This document shows positions 34,729 to 45,323 of a DNA stretch of 64,000 bases, piece by piece. The translations under genes were made by a program, and so were the position numbers. Position 1 is the first letter of the stretch, and each line of letters starts with the position of its first letter. The stretch is from Lophium mytilinum (lineage: Eukaryota; Ascomycota; Dothideomycetes; Mytilinidiales; Mytilinidiaceae). The stretch is taken from NCBI GenBank assembly GCA_010093605.1, contig MU004189.1, positions 1,061,834 through 1,125,833 of the forward strand, in the 5' to 3' direction. Under the pieces are notes generated by a model that was not told where the DNA came from, made no database searches, and saw only the letters and a program-made list of their open reading frames with translations.

Positions 34729-35594
34729 TTGCTGAGACATGTTTTGATGCGGCTTTTTATTTATTACTGCCTCATAGGCTCGGACGCGATGTAGAGGTTG
34801 GTAGACTGTATATAATACTCCCTTTTAGTGATATAGCTACCTACTAGCTGAGGCAATCATTACAGCAGTGTTCAACGTGCAAGGAACACGTGCGTTAGTG
34901 ATTTATCGGCGTCTCTAACTAAGTTTACGTCTACCTTATGCAACGATGAGGTCGTCAAAGAAAAGTTGAAAGATGAAAGAGTTGAGTGTTCACTATAAAA
35001 GTGGATTTTGACCGACCTAGCAACCTGACCGTGTCAGCCAGGTGCCACATGTTTGAAAGACGCACGAACAAAACTATATATACACATACTACGTCCTAAG
35101 ATGTTTTCGATTGACGACGGAGACACCCACGGAAATGTGGTACATCACGTGATGAACACCCTTCCGGCCCATGTCCATTAATAAATCCGGACAACGCCAA
35201 GGATAAGTCAGCCCAACTCTCCAAAATAGGGGAAATAATACGATTATCCTCTCAATAAGATCCCAAGCAGAGTTAAATCTTGTTGTGCTTGGTCTTCGGT
35301 GCCGTAGCTAGCCCGTCCTATCCCCGCGTAATGTGCTGGTTACATAATACAATCGCCCCAAAATTCGTCCGATCAGCACATTACGCGAGTCATTAGAGCA
35401 GCGAATGCTTGCATCCGTGACTTCGCTTAGAAATGTACGTGATACTGTGGAGTGTATAAAGGGTCAGCTGCGAAGGTGAAGCGGCACCGCAGGAAAGCCA
35501 GAACAGCATTGTTTGCATATTTGGCAGCGTTCCCTTCTTGACGAATAAAGCATTTTCGTATCGAAAGAGAAGAACTGCAACAGAATATTGGGAG
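34729..35594. other. Intergenic, no gene seen
   Basis: Spacer between the regulator and the NmrA-like gene. CACGTGCG and CACGTGATG motifs occur (about 34888 and 35146). No coding region supported. Confidence 0.45.
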
Positions 35595-36690
35595 ATGTCT
35601 ACCATTGTCGCAGTTGCAGGTGGATCGAGTGGGTTGGGCCGTACGATCGTCGACGCCTTGAAGGCAGATGGTCGATATGAAGTGCTGATTCTCGGACGCA
35701 AGGTATGTGATCATACAACTTCTCTTGGGCCCCCTTTCTCATCTCTCCCACGCGTGGAATTATGTCAACTAACAACATCTCCAGACGAACCCCAAGCTCG
35801 AAGAGGAATCCGGCGCACGCGTGCTCGCCGCCGACTACACAAGCGTAGACGCTCTCGTAGCGCTCTTAGAAGCGAATAAAATAGCGGTCGTAATCTCGAC
35901 CGTAAAATCGCTCGTGGATACAACTCCAGAGTTCAATCTGATCAAAGCGGCTGCACGCTCGAATGTGACGAAGCGGTTTATCCCGAATGCGTGGAGCGCG
36001 TTGGAGTTCAAGCATGAGTGAGTGGATGTAACACGCTTTACACAGTCTCGCTCAGCTTTTCTAACGCGGACATGAAGACCTAGATTCAAGAGCCTCCCGA
36101 TCGCTGTAGCAAGGCTCCAAGCCCTAGACGAACTGAAGAAGACGACTCTTGAGTGGACGGCTATCTACCCTGGGATCTTCATGGAATCGTTCGTGCAAGG
36201 CCTGCCAACGCATCTGACCGTCTACCCGCTCGAAGTCGACGTCGAGAACAACACTGCAGGGCTTCCGGTCAAGGGCGAAGGACCAATCTCTCTAACATAC
36301 TCACGCGACATCGCAAAGTATGTCGCTTCGCTCCTGAGTTTAGACAAGTGGGAGCAATCGTACTTCATCACGGCGGATGTGAAGACATGGAATGAGATCG
36401 TAGCGGCCGCGGAAGTCGGCAAAGGTGTGAAGTTCAACGTATCATACGACTCGGTCGAGAAACTGCAGAGGGGCGAGGTCACTGACTTGCCGGGGTATGC
36501 TAAGATGTATGAAGCGTTCGGGGGGGAAGCCGCGAAACCAATTGTGCAGGGGATATTTGCGCAGTATGGTCTTTGGATGGAAAAGGGGATTTTCAAGTAC
36601 AAGGGTGGAACGTTCTTGAATGATGTGTTTCCAGAAATCAAGCCTTTGACGCTGGAGGAGGCGTGGAAGAAAGCTGGTGGAAAAGCTTGA
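35595..36690 (+). CDS. NmrA-like / isoflavone-reductase-like NAD(P)-binding protein
   Basis: Model join(35595..35702,35785..36017,36084..36690), 315 aa. The N-terminus has the dinucleotide-binding loop of atypical SDRs (AGGSSGLG, residues about 8-15), with VVISTVKSL and FIPNAWSALEF as further landmarks of the NmrA / phenylcoumaran-benzylic-ether-reductase group. Introns of 82 nt (ACTAAC branch, phase 0) and 66 nt (phase 2) join frames cleanly. The conserved block EWTAIYPGIFMESFVQGLP opens exon 3. Such proteins are NAD(P)H-dependent reductases or redox sensors. With the SDR and Zn2Cys6 genes it forms a compact three-gene group; a shared pathway is possible but not shown. Confidence 0.85.
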
Positions 36691-37456
36691 GTGGTATCAA
36701 GCTTGGCCTAGGAGCCGAATGACTTCACTGGATGAGTGGAATAAGTTAAAGATATCATGGACCTAGTCGTGGCAGTTGAGTACTCACCTGGAAGTCTCCA
36801 CCGCAGCATCAATGGCAGACTGTTATCGAAATGCTGTCAATCTATAAAAGAAGAATCCCAACCGTCACCGGGGTGAAACTCCTTGCACACAGCCTTCTTG
36901 GAAGTGACTAAACGAGTGGCTGGACGAAGGGTGCCAATATCAAGACCTTTTCTAAGCTGGATTCTGAGCTATGTGTTTTAGGTAGGCAAGAGCTGGCGGG
37001 TCGGTACATCGGACGGCCGAACGGCAGAGATATACGTATCGCTGCATATGCTCGCGCAGCACAGCCACGTTCGCCTCAGCCTTGTGGGCCAACCACGGTC
37101 GCACCGAAAATTATGCCTGTGCAGATCCAGATTGTCTCACTAGAGTATGCTTGCCCATATGTGTGACGACTACAGCTAGCGTGCGCGGTGTTTGGGCCGG
37201 TCAAACGTCGATTGGTGCTCTCTCCAATGCCAAAGCTTTACCGCCCGTACTTGCCTCCCCGATCTTCACGATGATACACAAAGTGCCGTATCAGCCAGGA
37301 TTACCATGTCGAACACTTGCGTAATCAGTGCGCTAAAAGAGGTGAAACATGACTTGTAGTGTAATAAGGACTTTGTTAGAGCGTATGGGTGATATCGGCG
37401 CGGCACGGAAAGAAACACGAATGCTGCATTCATTTCCAGGGAATGCCGGTACATAG
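36691..37456. other. Intergenic before RW-box gene 6
   Basis: No gene supported. The part 37072-37158 is a diverged copy of 39180-39274 (shared TCGCCTCAGCCTTGT and CTCACT-GAGTATGC). Confidence 0.5.
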
Positions 37457-37462
37457 TATAAA
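37457..37462 (+). promoter_or_regulatory. TATA box, RW-box gene 6
   Basis: TATAAA in AGTATAAAGGCTAGC, 136 nt before the ATG; same TATAAAGGCT form as at gene 4. Confidence 0.65.
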
Positions 37463-37592
37463 GGCTAGCTTTTTCCGCTCGCCAGAGACGAGGCACCTTG
37501 GCTTAGTTCATTGATTATTTCTATTAATTCCATCAATCATAACTCTGTTTTCACACTCATCCGTTCAAGGTGTCAGTATTTCCGCAGACAAC

Positions 37593-38005
37593 ATGACTGG
37601 AGCCAACGGAAACCCATCAGACGCCGCGAACGAAGTCAGAGACGAGAACATCATAGCCTCCGGAGTCAGAAAGCCTAGTGCGGCAGAGGCTAGGGTTGCT
37701 TCAACTGAAGTACAGCAAGTTGCAGTGAGATTCGTTCTTTCCCACACTGCTGAATCGAGACCGTAGCGCTTACAAACGGATGCAAGGTAATGGATCCACC
37801 AACGCGTGGTGGCACGGCAATCGCTAGCTTCGGCGAGCGTCTCAGCAACCTTGATCAGAACGGTGATGTGCCGTACTCGATGGCTCGGTGGTTCTTGGAG
37901 GACCGACATGACAGTTATTGGACAGCTATCGGACGCTTTGACACGGTCCAACAGAATGACAAGAATTCTAAGAAGGAAGGAGTCGCCGAGAGGGATGCAA
38001 TGTAG
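37593..38005 (+). CDS. RW-box microprotein 6
   Basis: Spliced model join(37593..37709,37787..38005), 111 aa; a stronger donor (GTGAGA at 37725) is also in phase 0 and would give 116 aa. The acceptor GCAAG at 37786 is of the weak AAG type. Exon 2 begins VMDPPTRGG and carries FGERLSNLDQNGDVPYSMAR, then WFLEDRHDSYWTAIGRF. This is the most divergent box, with RHDS in place of the usual PKEE, but RW-x9-W is kept. Its upstream block F-x-E-x2-L-x2-LDQ and the downstream GRF are shared with gene 7, its sister. The tail is Lys/Asp-rich. No signal peptide. Confidence 0.7.
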
Positions 38006-39059
38006 ATTCTAAGGTCTTTAAATATCTAGTATGGGAGTTGAGGCCGGGTCTTTGGAACTGAGTACCCGTATTTTCTACTCAATTCTGTAAGCGGGATCGG
38101 TGCCGAGTGTGTATTGAAGTTAATTGGAGTTTGTTAAGGGCGGGTTGATACTTGCAAGTAAAGCTATTGCGCAAGTAGCCCAGAATCGATGTTGTCGCGA
38201 TAGGTGAATCTACGATTTGGTATAGGGATGGCCCCAAGAAACTCGGGTTGCTGACACGGACAACACCACTGGCTTCCGTTCAATTGACAAAAAGATTTGA
38301 ATGTCACGCTAGAGTCTTGGGCTAGGGATAATGCTCACAGGTTCCGGGGAAGACAACCGTCAGGCCGTCTTCGCTGGCCCGGCTCGGCTGCTTAGCGTGT
38401 CGCTACGACCGCCAATAACAGTCAAGGAGGCCGCCCCTAGGCAGCAAGGCAGCAATACCCCCAGCTGAGGTTTGCCTTCTTTTTGTGACCCACTCTACCG
38501 GCTATATCTTGACCAGCTAGTGCCGCAAGAGCTGATACGGTTCGCGCAATTTGAAGCAGGATATGGATTGAGAATACGTTAAATTCCCGATTGCAGGCCT
38601 GCAGACCGAGTAAGACGACTGCGTTATGACATGCCAAACAAGAGATCGGAAGGTTTTTTTCTTTCAATCCAATTTCTCGGTTTTACCTATCTTTGACAGG
38701 CTCAACCGGGACCCACTCAATCGCAATATCTGCTGCGCGCAACCCGAGTCGACCACTGTAGATTTGCTCAGCACGACAGAAGACCCTTGCAGGAACCTAC
38801 TTCTTTTGGTCGTGGCAATGCAGGGGTTTGAGTCTTTGTGCCCTACCTAAAGATGCGAACTGCAGACTGAATTTCAGATAAATAACAATGCCTCTACAGG
38901 TAATAGAAGATGAGTAAATAGATCTGGGCCATGCAAAGACGGTTCTCTTGATAGACGGTATTCCTGCAAGGGTGTTATTAGACTACAGTAAGAAAATGGC
39001 GGCAAAGACGGTTCCTGCTTCACTAATGAAACTCGAAGATACCCGTAGTGCTAAGCTGG

Positions 39060-40195
39060 GGTATGCCGGCCGGGTACTTATGTAACATAGTAAACCTGTA
39101 TCAGGTGTTACGCATGTGGGTCTCGTCAGCTATAAAGCCGCCAGAATGAGCTACCAGTGAGCCTTGTCGCTAATTGGCTCGCCTCAGCCTTGTAGTCTGA
39201 CCACGGCCACACCGAGAACAATGCATGAAGATCCTCTGCGTTTCAACGTAATCGCCTCACTTGAGTATGCCCGCCCAGCTGATACGGGGGACTGGACCAA
39301 TCCTGCTAAACGACCTTGCCAGTCCTAGTCCTAGCACAGCTATGCCAACTTGGCAACCCCTGTACCCCGGTCCGAGGGAAGGTGATTAGCCAATTAATGT
39401 CGAGCGCTGAGCTAGGGGTTAAAGATCCCTTAAATAGCCAAGACTTGGACGCAATATATCCAGGGGATCTTAAGTGCGGCACGGGGAGGACCGATACGGT
39501 GATATATAGCGCGGATTACGCCCGGCCTGAAATTTTCAAGCCGTTCCATGAAATTTAGCAGGATCGAGTTGGAGCAACTGGTGAAGATCATTATCAGAGG
39601 CATTTTCGAACGCATTCAAAGCCGACGTGAGGGTATCCATAGTGCGCGCTTAAGTGATTAGGAGAAGGATGGAGAAAGATCAAAGTACACCTCATATTCC
39701 GCCACGATGCCGCGCTTCATAGGCCCAATCATGTTAGTTTCTCTTAGAGACAGTCTCCAAGAGAAACTAACCTTATAGGCTCGCCTACGAACCCCGACTA
39801 TCACAACACGCCCCTGTTTGCTTGGCCCTATCATATCGTCCGCTCTTGGAGACTATCTCCAGGAGAAAGAACCGTACTGGGCCGCCTGCGAAACCCCGAC
39901 AACACCGACTATCACAACACGCCGCTATCTATTCGTGTGTGCTTGCTCCAGGCTCTCCTGGTCCACTAGTTCATGTCTTAGAAGAGACCGGCTGCGCATC
40001 GCAGACTTGAAAGATTGTCAGCCACTTCAACCCCTGTTGTTAACACCTGGTGATTATTGGATGCCAGGATGCCTGTGCAAGACATTATAGGATTTCTTTC
40101 CTACGGCATGCTTACTAGTTCTCAGGTAGGGGTATGCCGGCCGGGGTGTTCATTGACATGGCATACCTGGATCAGGTATTGTGCATGAGGGTATC
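39060..40195. repeat. Diverged direct duplication in the gene 6-7 spacer
   Basis: GGTATGCCGGCCGGG at about 39060 and 40131 begins two related segments that share a cCTGtATCAGGT-type block and, further on, a CGCTrATTGGCT block (39167 and 40237). Confidence 0.7.
39723..39923. repeat. Direct repeat of about 100 bp
   Basis: Both units end with CCCCGAC...ACTATCACAACACGCC (39794 and 39894 onward) and hold a CTCTTrGAGACwrTCTCCArG block. Copies differ by small indels. Confidence 0.75.
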
Positions 40196-40868
40196 ACCCG
40201 CCACCATTCCTCAATCTCCCAGGGCGTCGAGATGTGTCGCTGATTGGCTGGTTGTCTTCCTCGGGAAGGCAACTGACCTATCAATGTCACTCCGTCTCTA
40301 CTCTCCTGGGAGATGCCACGGACTGACAACGGCGACGGACTGAGATCGAAGCAATTCTCGACTCGCATTCATACACCTATCAGATTAGCCAGGAATTCCC
40401 GCTAATGCATTCTCTTTCAACGTAGATCGCTGCATCGCGTGCCCTGTGTCCCTGGGGGCTCCTCAGTATGATCTCCACGCGGTACGCCTCGCCCATTCTG
40501 AGCAATCCGAGTCAACATCCACACAGCGCACCAGTGAGAAGGCGACGCGATCACACAAATTGACTGCATACGCCTTGTTTTGCGCTGCATGACTTCTCGC
40601 GGGCGCCGAGGATCTGAAACGTAGTTATCTCGTGCGCGCTAAGGCTATACGAGGAGAAATGGCTTGCATCTTGGCACAGCAATTCTTAGGCCTAAGGCTG
40701 TGCCCTCCCACGGTGCACATAGTTCTGGCCTCCCTTCAAGCCGTTACCCACTTCAAAAAATTGAAGACGCCAAGGTTCGACATTCTTTTGCCAAACCAGA
40801 GCAAGTATCTTGAGCACCCTTTGGGAGCCCCATGGTAACAGTGACTAGTATCGCCCCAAGTAAATACC

Positions 40869-41263
40869 ATGGCCTGCACCAACGCGACTGAAGCCACTGA
40901 AGAGAACTTTGAATCTATTAGATTTGACTTGCGACCTGTGTCTCAGGCAGTGACCGGTTCCAATGTGACGGCGGGAGACGGAGTTCAGGTAAACTCCATC
41001 CAAAACGACTGAAGGCAATGGCTAATGATATTCTCCATGACAAGAAGGACTGCTCCTTAAACGGCGATAACCAGCAGAACGGCACCAGCGCTGGGATCGC
41101 CAGCGTAGACTTCCTCGAAAGTCTCCGCAAGCTTGATCAAGGCCCCGCCGGATCATACGCCCTAGCCCGCTGGAGTACTGAGACCCCAAAAGAAGAGCAC
41201 TGGAATGCTGTGGGACGATTCGGCTCGGATAATAGTGTCAAGGAGAACGAGTCGAAGTTGTAG
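40869..41263 (+). CDS. RW-box microprotein 7
   Basis: Spliced model join(40869..40988,41045..41263), 112 aa. Exon 1 has 40 codons after ACCATGG. The intron is 56 nt with GTAAAC donor, GGCTAAT branch and GACAAG acceptor, phase 0 (a second AAG three bases later is equivalent). Exon 2 is 219 nt, the same as in gene 6. The box YALARWSTETPKEEHWNAVG is at residues 78-97; L of the usual RWL is S. Shared flanks with gene 6: FLESLRKLDQ before the box, GRF after it. Hydrophilic, no signal peptide. No TATA box is evident within 200 nt, unlike most members. Confidence 0.75.
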
Positions 41264-42156
41264 TTGTGGTTGCGGCTGTATCGAGAGCTTGAGTCGTGGA
41301 TAGTCTCGAAAGTGGATGTTGGTGAAATGTGGCGACCGACTTATATGGATATCAAACGTACTCGGACTGGATCACCGCTCACATGGAAACGATTTCTTGA
41401 GACTTGAAGCAATGAAGCTTGTTGCCCGATGGAAGTTCCCTTCGGCAGAATACGGGACGTGTGTCAAGTGACTTCCATCGTGGAGCTGATGTATCGATAT
41501 TTGCGCAAGTAAAAGACCAGAGTTCGATATTCAGAAACCACTTTTTTCCGGGGCTTCCGTGCATTCTACTCCCTGATTTTGCCACCGTCGGCGTAGCTGA
41601 TGCTTAAGCATCGTGAGTTGTCCTGCAACCTAACGCCGCTAGTTTGGGCCGCAGCCGTGCTGGAATCCATGATTACTAGAAAATCAGTCGAAACTCTGGG
41701 AACGAACCGCATCCTACCATTGCGCGTTGATGGGAACAAGAGAGGGGGTGGTGGTGAACGTCGGATGCCGCTAGGTCGGCCAAACGCCCAACACCCTCAC
41801 TACACCCTCGCCCTCAATACTAGTCATGCGTATAAAGTTCGCCAACCATATCGCTAGTAAGCCTCGCTGCCAGGTGCATGGCCTGCGTCGGATGCAGAGC
41901 CTGGTCGTCGCAGTGACTGTACCTTATTATATAGTTAGCACGTAACTATAGTCTAGAACCGACTTTGGGCGCTTATAAAAGGGATAATATAAGGCAGAAA
42001 TTAAGAATAATAGTATAGCTACTAAAGCGCGTTGAGACGAGCGAAGATTGCAACATGGTGATATAAGCGACCAACATATAGGCTTTTCTTAGCGGCTTTG
42101 CTGTACCAGAAGCGAGCGACTCCTGCACGTCTTACCATCACGCAAGTTCCTCGTCC
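41264..42156. other. Spacer after RW-box gene 7
   Basis: No gene supported. A short A+T-rich patch (41925-42030) may be a small RIP-touched repeat remnant. Confidence 0.4.
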
Positions 42157-42339
42157 TCAATGATCTTGCAGATCCTCGTCCTCAATAGCCATGCGGTACC
42201 GACCAAGATCTCCTAGACACTCGATCCAGGTATCTTCGAATGTGGGCACCGTTTCGTAGAGCATAGACATCATCTGGTAGGCCAGCTCTTCGGCTCCGAA
42301 ATGAGAGGCCGGAATGAGGCATCGCGCGCAACCCACCAA
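42157..42339 (-). pseudogene. Second fragment of the Est1-type domain gene
   Basis: Minus-strand reading LAYQMMSMLYETVPTFEDTW then IECLGDLGRYRMAIEDEDLQ matches the same region as the fragment at 20065-20537, extends slightly further and keeps frame where the other is broken. About 100 bp are closely similar at DNA level to 20152-20258. It is truncated at both ends: the upstream part is unrelated sequence that forms an inverted repeat. Confidence 0.75.
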
Positions 42340-42530
42340 AATGAATACAACTTACCTCAATGTTAATCGATTTTTATTATAAGAATTGATAATGTAAGGC
42401 GAGTTAAGAGAATCTACCTCTATCTATTCTAGGAAAGTTTGCAATATATTCGGGTACGTTATCTTCATATTAGTGGGGTGGGCGCGATACCTCATTCCGG
42501 CCTCTCATTTCGGAGCCGAAGGGGCCAGAT
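42283..42530. repeat. Inverted repeat with A+T-rich spacer
   Basis: Arms 42283-42340 and 42474-42530 share GCCTCTCATTTCGGAGCCGA (reverse complement on the left) and the adjacent CCTCATTCCG. The spacer of about 130 bp is A+T-rich. Looks like a small palindromic insertion at the broken end of the Est1-type fragment. Confidence 0.75.
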
Positions 42531-43577
42531 AGATGAACGCTATGAGAGAGCATAGCTTTATCCGGCAGTATAAGCCAAGAATAAACCCGCATTTGGGCAC
42601 ACTGACGGAATGTTAGTACCTAAATATTCCTACTCTTCAACGCCTCGTACAAAGGTAATAACCCGGGGCGCCCGTGAAGGGTGAGATGCCGCTCTTATAT
42701 GCACGGCGCAGCGTTGGGGCCGTCGATCCCAGGGTGTCGCGCTGCGGGTGAATGCCCAGGCACTGGCCGGCTGGGGCAGCTCGTCTTGTGCTCTTGACCA
42801 CGCCCGCCTTCCTACCTTTGAGACGGCCCATGATAAGGTGTGATGCACGCTTCATTGATCCGTCCTATTTACTTCAAATCATCTCTATACCTGCTACATC
42901 GAGGTATTATGAGAAGCATGTTGCTTCACTTTAATAAGATCTGCGCAATGTGTGATCTGCAAATGTGGGACCTGCAACACTGACGGATAGAATCCTCTTG
43001 TATTTTCCAAACCTTGCAACCTTGAACGACAGCGACCGAATAGGATCGTCTTTGGTCTTAACCCCTGCAGCCTTGCAGGACGGCAGATCAGAAAGCCTGA
43101 CGAACCAAATCATCTCCTGCCTTTTGATATTATCACGGACTGAGTGTGCCAGGATTATCCGCAATCGATGATCTTGGAACAAGTTGACTTCCTTGAATCT
43201 TGCCGCTCTGCTGATTAATCTTTAGCTCTCACGGTATGCAAACCTAGACCAACGTATCGTATGCGACCTCAATTTGGCAGTTCCGCGTTGGCATTCCAAC
43301 GACATCTGCGCAGGCTGACTACTGCCAATGAGCGAGGAAGCACCTAGCGAGGGAGCCCACCTTGAGAGCTGCATTTCGCCCTTCTTTGAGGAGACAACTT
43401 AGCACAGCCGACACCGCAGCTTTTGGCATCGAATCAAAACCTATACTTGAGTCAGCTTGACGGCCATCCTGAACTCGGCCCACTTTGCCTTTTCAACATG
43501 TATGTCTGCCTTCTTTGCGCATCCTGTAGATTCAGTAAAGTTACACCATTCATCTCGTGGTGGGCGTGCGGATGCCC
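42531..43577. other. Spacer, no gene seen
   Basis: Short open frames only. A partial copy of the RW-box upstream element (GTCTGCCTTCTTTGC) is at about 43502. Confidence 0.4.
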
Positions 43578-43659
43578 ATGGGAAGGATGATGCCGCGCAG
43601 TCTCTAAGGAGGCATATTGGCACAGCGGCACCGAATTCGCCTTTCGGACATCGCGCTAA
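43578..43659 (+). pseudogene. Decayed RW-box exon
   Basis: From ATG at 43578 the DNA follows the RW-box pattern (ATGGGAAGGATG in place of the SMxRW codons), then AAGGAGGCATATTGGCACA reads KEAYWH in a frame shifted by one base relative to the ATG and stops at 43657-43659 after about 18 codons. Compare AAGGAGGAATACTGGCACA in genes 3 and 4. The Trp of Arg-Trp is changed and the frame is broken. A piece of the shared upstream element lies only 80 bp before it, so much of the gene has been lost. Confidence 0.65.
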
Positions 43660-44274
43660 GCCGGGACGAATGGGATCGTAACTTTTCTCCAAGATAAGGT
43701 TTTGCCGGAACGTCGAGGAAGGCTGAACGTTAGGCCACCCATTCCCTCCTCAGTTCTGCACCCTGGACGAGATCCATATGCACAACACCTGATCTAAGTT
43801 TGCCACGTCTAACCAAACAGCTCCAATACCGTGCAGGGAGTGGTACCGTTCAATGCACGCATCTCGCGTAGGCCTGTTCAATTGCATTCCCTTCGAACGA
43901 CCGCTCCGGAACGCCTGAAAAACCAAGGTCAGAAGGTCATGTGTATAGGTAGGAGCATGCAGAAGACCCTAGCAGCGATTTCTGCACTGATTCAATCCGA
44001 CGAGCTGACGTGTCCTGATCGCGCAAGTATTCGTAGACATAAAGATAGGCTCCCGCACCTTCTGGGTGGGTTGTATTGCTCCGCTTCGAATCGCACCTAG
44101 GCGTCGCTCAGCTCCCGAAACCATCTCTTTCTCGAATAAGTAGGCACGTAGTCTCGTAAGCTCCTTATATGAAACGCAGTTCGCGAGCGCTGATAGACCC
44201 GAATCAGCATTCCCGTCGGCAACAAGACCACGACCCAAACGAACGGCGCCGAAAAGCCGAACATAGATGATGAT
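43660..44274. other. Spacer before RW-box gene 8
   Basis: No separate gene. The frame of RW-box gene 8 stays open upstream to about 44197 without an ATG, so its N-terminus may be misread or lost. Confidence 0.4.
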
Positions 44275-44607
44275 ATGGATTCTCAGTCCTCTCCTCAAGC
44301 TAGGGCATCCGGAAACGAGGTTGCACATGTGTCTGCTAGGGTACGTGTTATCTACACGAACCACCCAACAGTCTTGCAAAGGCCAACGCTGATTGAAGGC
44401 TCTCATGTCTTTTAGGATCCTGCAGCTAGCAGCAGCTTTCATCAGGGTCTTCGTCACCTACACGAAAACGCAGAAGGAGAGCTCGCAACTACTCGTTGGC
44501 TGTCGGAAGCCCCGAATGATGAACACTGGAACGCAGTTGCGCGGCTAGGTACCGCCAAGCAGGAGCAGAACGCCCCAAGCGACGTCGACGGGGAACCTGA
44601 GATCTGA
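44275..44607 (+). CDS. RW-box microprotein 8
   Basis: Spliced model join(44275..44340,44416..44607), 85 aa. From the only in-frame ATG, exon 1 has 22 codons (shortest in the family); the same frame is open for 26 more codons upstream without ATG, so an earlier start codon may have been lost. The intron is 75 nt with GTACGT donor, GCTGAT branch and TTTTAG acceptor, phase 0. The box LATTRWLSEAPNDEHWNAVA is at residues 45-64; the leading YSM is replaced by LAT. The tail is QEQNAPSDVDGEPEI. Polar, no signal peptide; function unknown. Confidence 0.68.
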
Positions 44608-45056
44608 ACGCCATAAACGCGTTTTGCTGGGTGGGACTCGGGCAGTGGTCCTGTCTCGCTGAATGTGTTCTTCGTGAGCTTTTGGCTTGTGTCGGGGGAG
44701 GTTGCCGGTAGAAGTGTCGACTTGGCTTTCAAAATACGACGACAGGTCTTCTAGGTTTTCTTCGCAAATCCGATTAATCTAAAATCTTTACGCTATTTGG
44801 GTGTTCGACACTGGAGCGCGTTCCGACGCAGAGGTCGCATCACGTGATCCATGCGTGGAGAGACTTTTGATCAAACGTCCAAGCCCTCTGAAATGGATTG
44901 AGGCTTTGATTCCGGTATACTGTGCGGCTCCATTGGTATCGACTCGGATGGATAAAGAGGACGTTGTCAGGAAGATTATCATAGCTTCATCTTCATGTCT
45001 TCCTCTGTGGTGGGTCGTATTCGATATCCGGGAACAATGTCCTTTTAAATAGCCAA
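44608..45056. other. Spacer, no gene seen
   Basis: Only short chance frames. Confidence 0.4.
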
Positions 45057-45323
45057 CTAAGTTGCCAATGCCAGTTTGCGGATTGTAACATTGTCCGACG
45101 CAGAAATCTGCGCCAACACCCGCAGTGAGCCCGCATGTTCTTCCGGGTCCTCGTTGATGAGACCAGCCAGCCTTGCCAACTCTTCCTTTGCTTGCAGTAT
45201 CTGTTGCTTCAGAGGGACCTTGGGCTCCTCTGGCAGTGGTTCCTCCTCCTCCTCCTCCTCACTGCCATCAACTCCACCTCCGGAACCTAAGAAACTATTC
45301 GATTCCTCGGCCGCAGTCTTCAA
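45057..45323 (-). pseudogene. Fragment of a Noc3-like nucleolar complex gene
   Basis: The minus-strand reading holds an acidic run (SEEEEEEEPLPEEPKVPLKQ) followed by ILQAKEELARLAGLINEDPE and LAQISASDNVTIRKLALAT. This matches, from memory, the N-terminal conserved part of Noc3, which acts in 60S ribosome export and replication licensing. It ends in a stop exactly where the family continues with QLAVYKDI-type sequence, and no ATG precedes it. About 88 codons against roughly 650-750 in the full gene, so this is a captured or duplicated piece; the real gene should be elsewhere. Confidence 0.7.

Larger units (their letters stand above)
38006..40868. other. Spacer between RW-box genes 6 and 7, with duplications
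   Basis: No gene supported in 2.9 kb. Holds a diverged duplication pair (39060-39125 and 40131-40195), a copy of the gene 6 upstream region (39180-39274) and a direct repeat of about 100 bp (39723-39812 and 39819-39923). A TATAAAGCC box at 39132 has no intact RW-box gene after it. Confidence 0.5.

Noticed and set aside
39818-40090. Frame with DYLQEKEPYWAACETP, slightly like the RW box
   Set aside because: No Arg-Trp, wrong spacing to the Trp, and it lies in a direct repeat whose other copy does not keep the reading.
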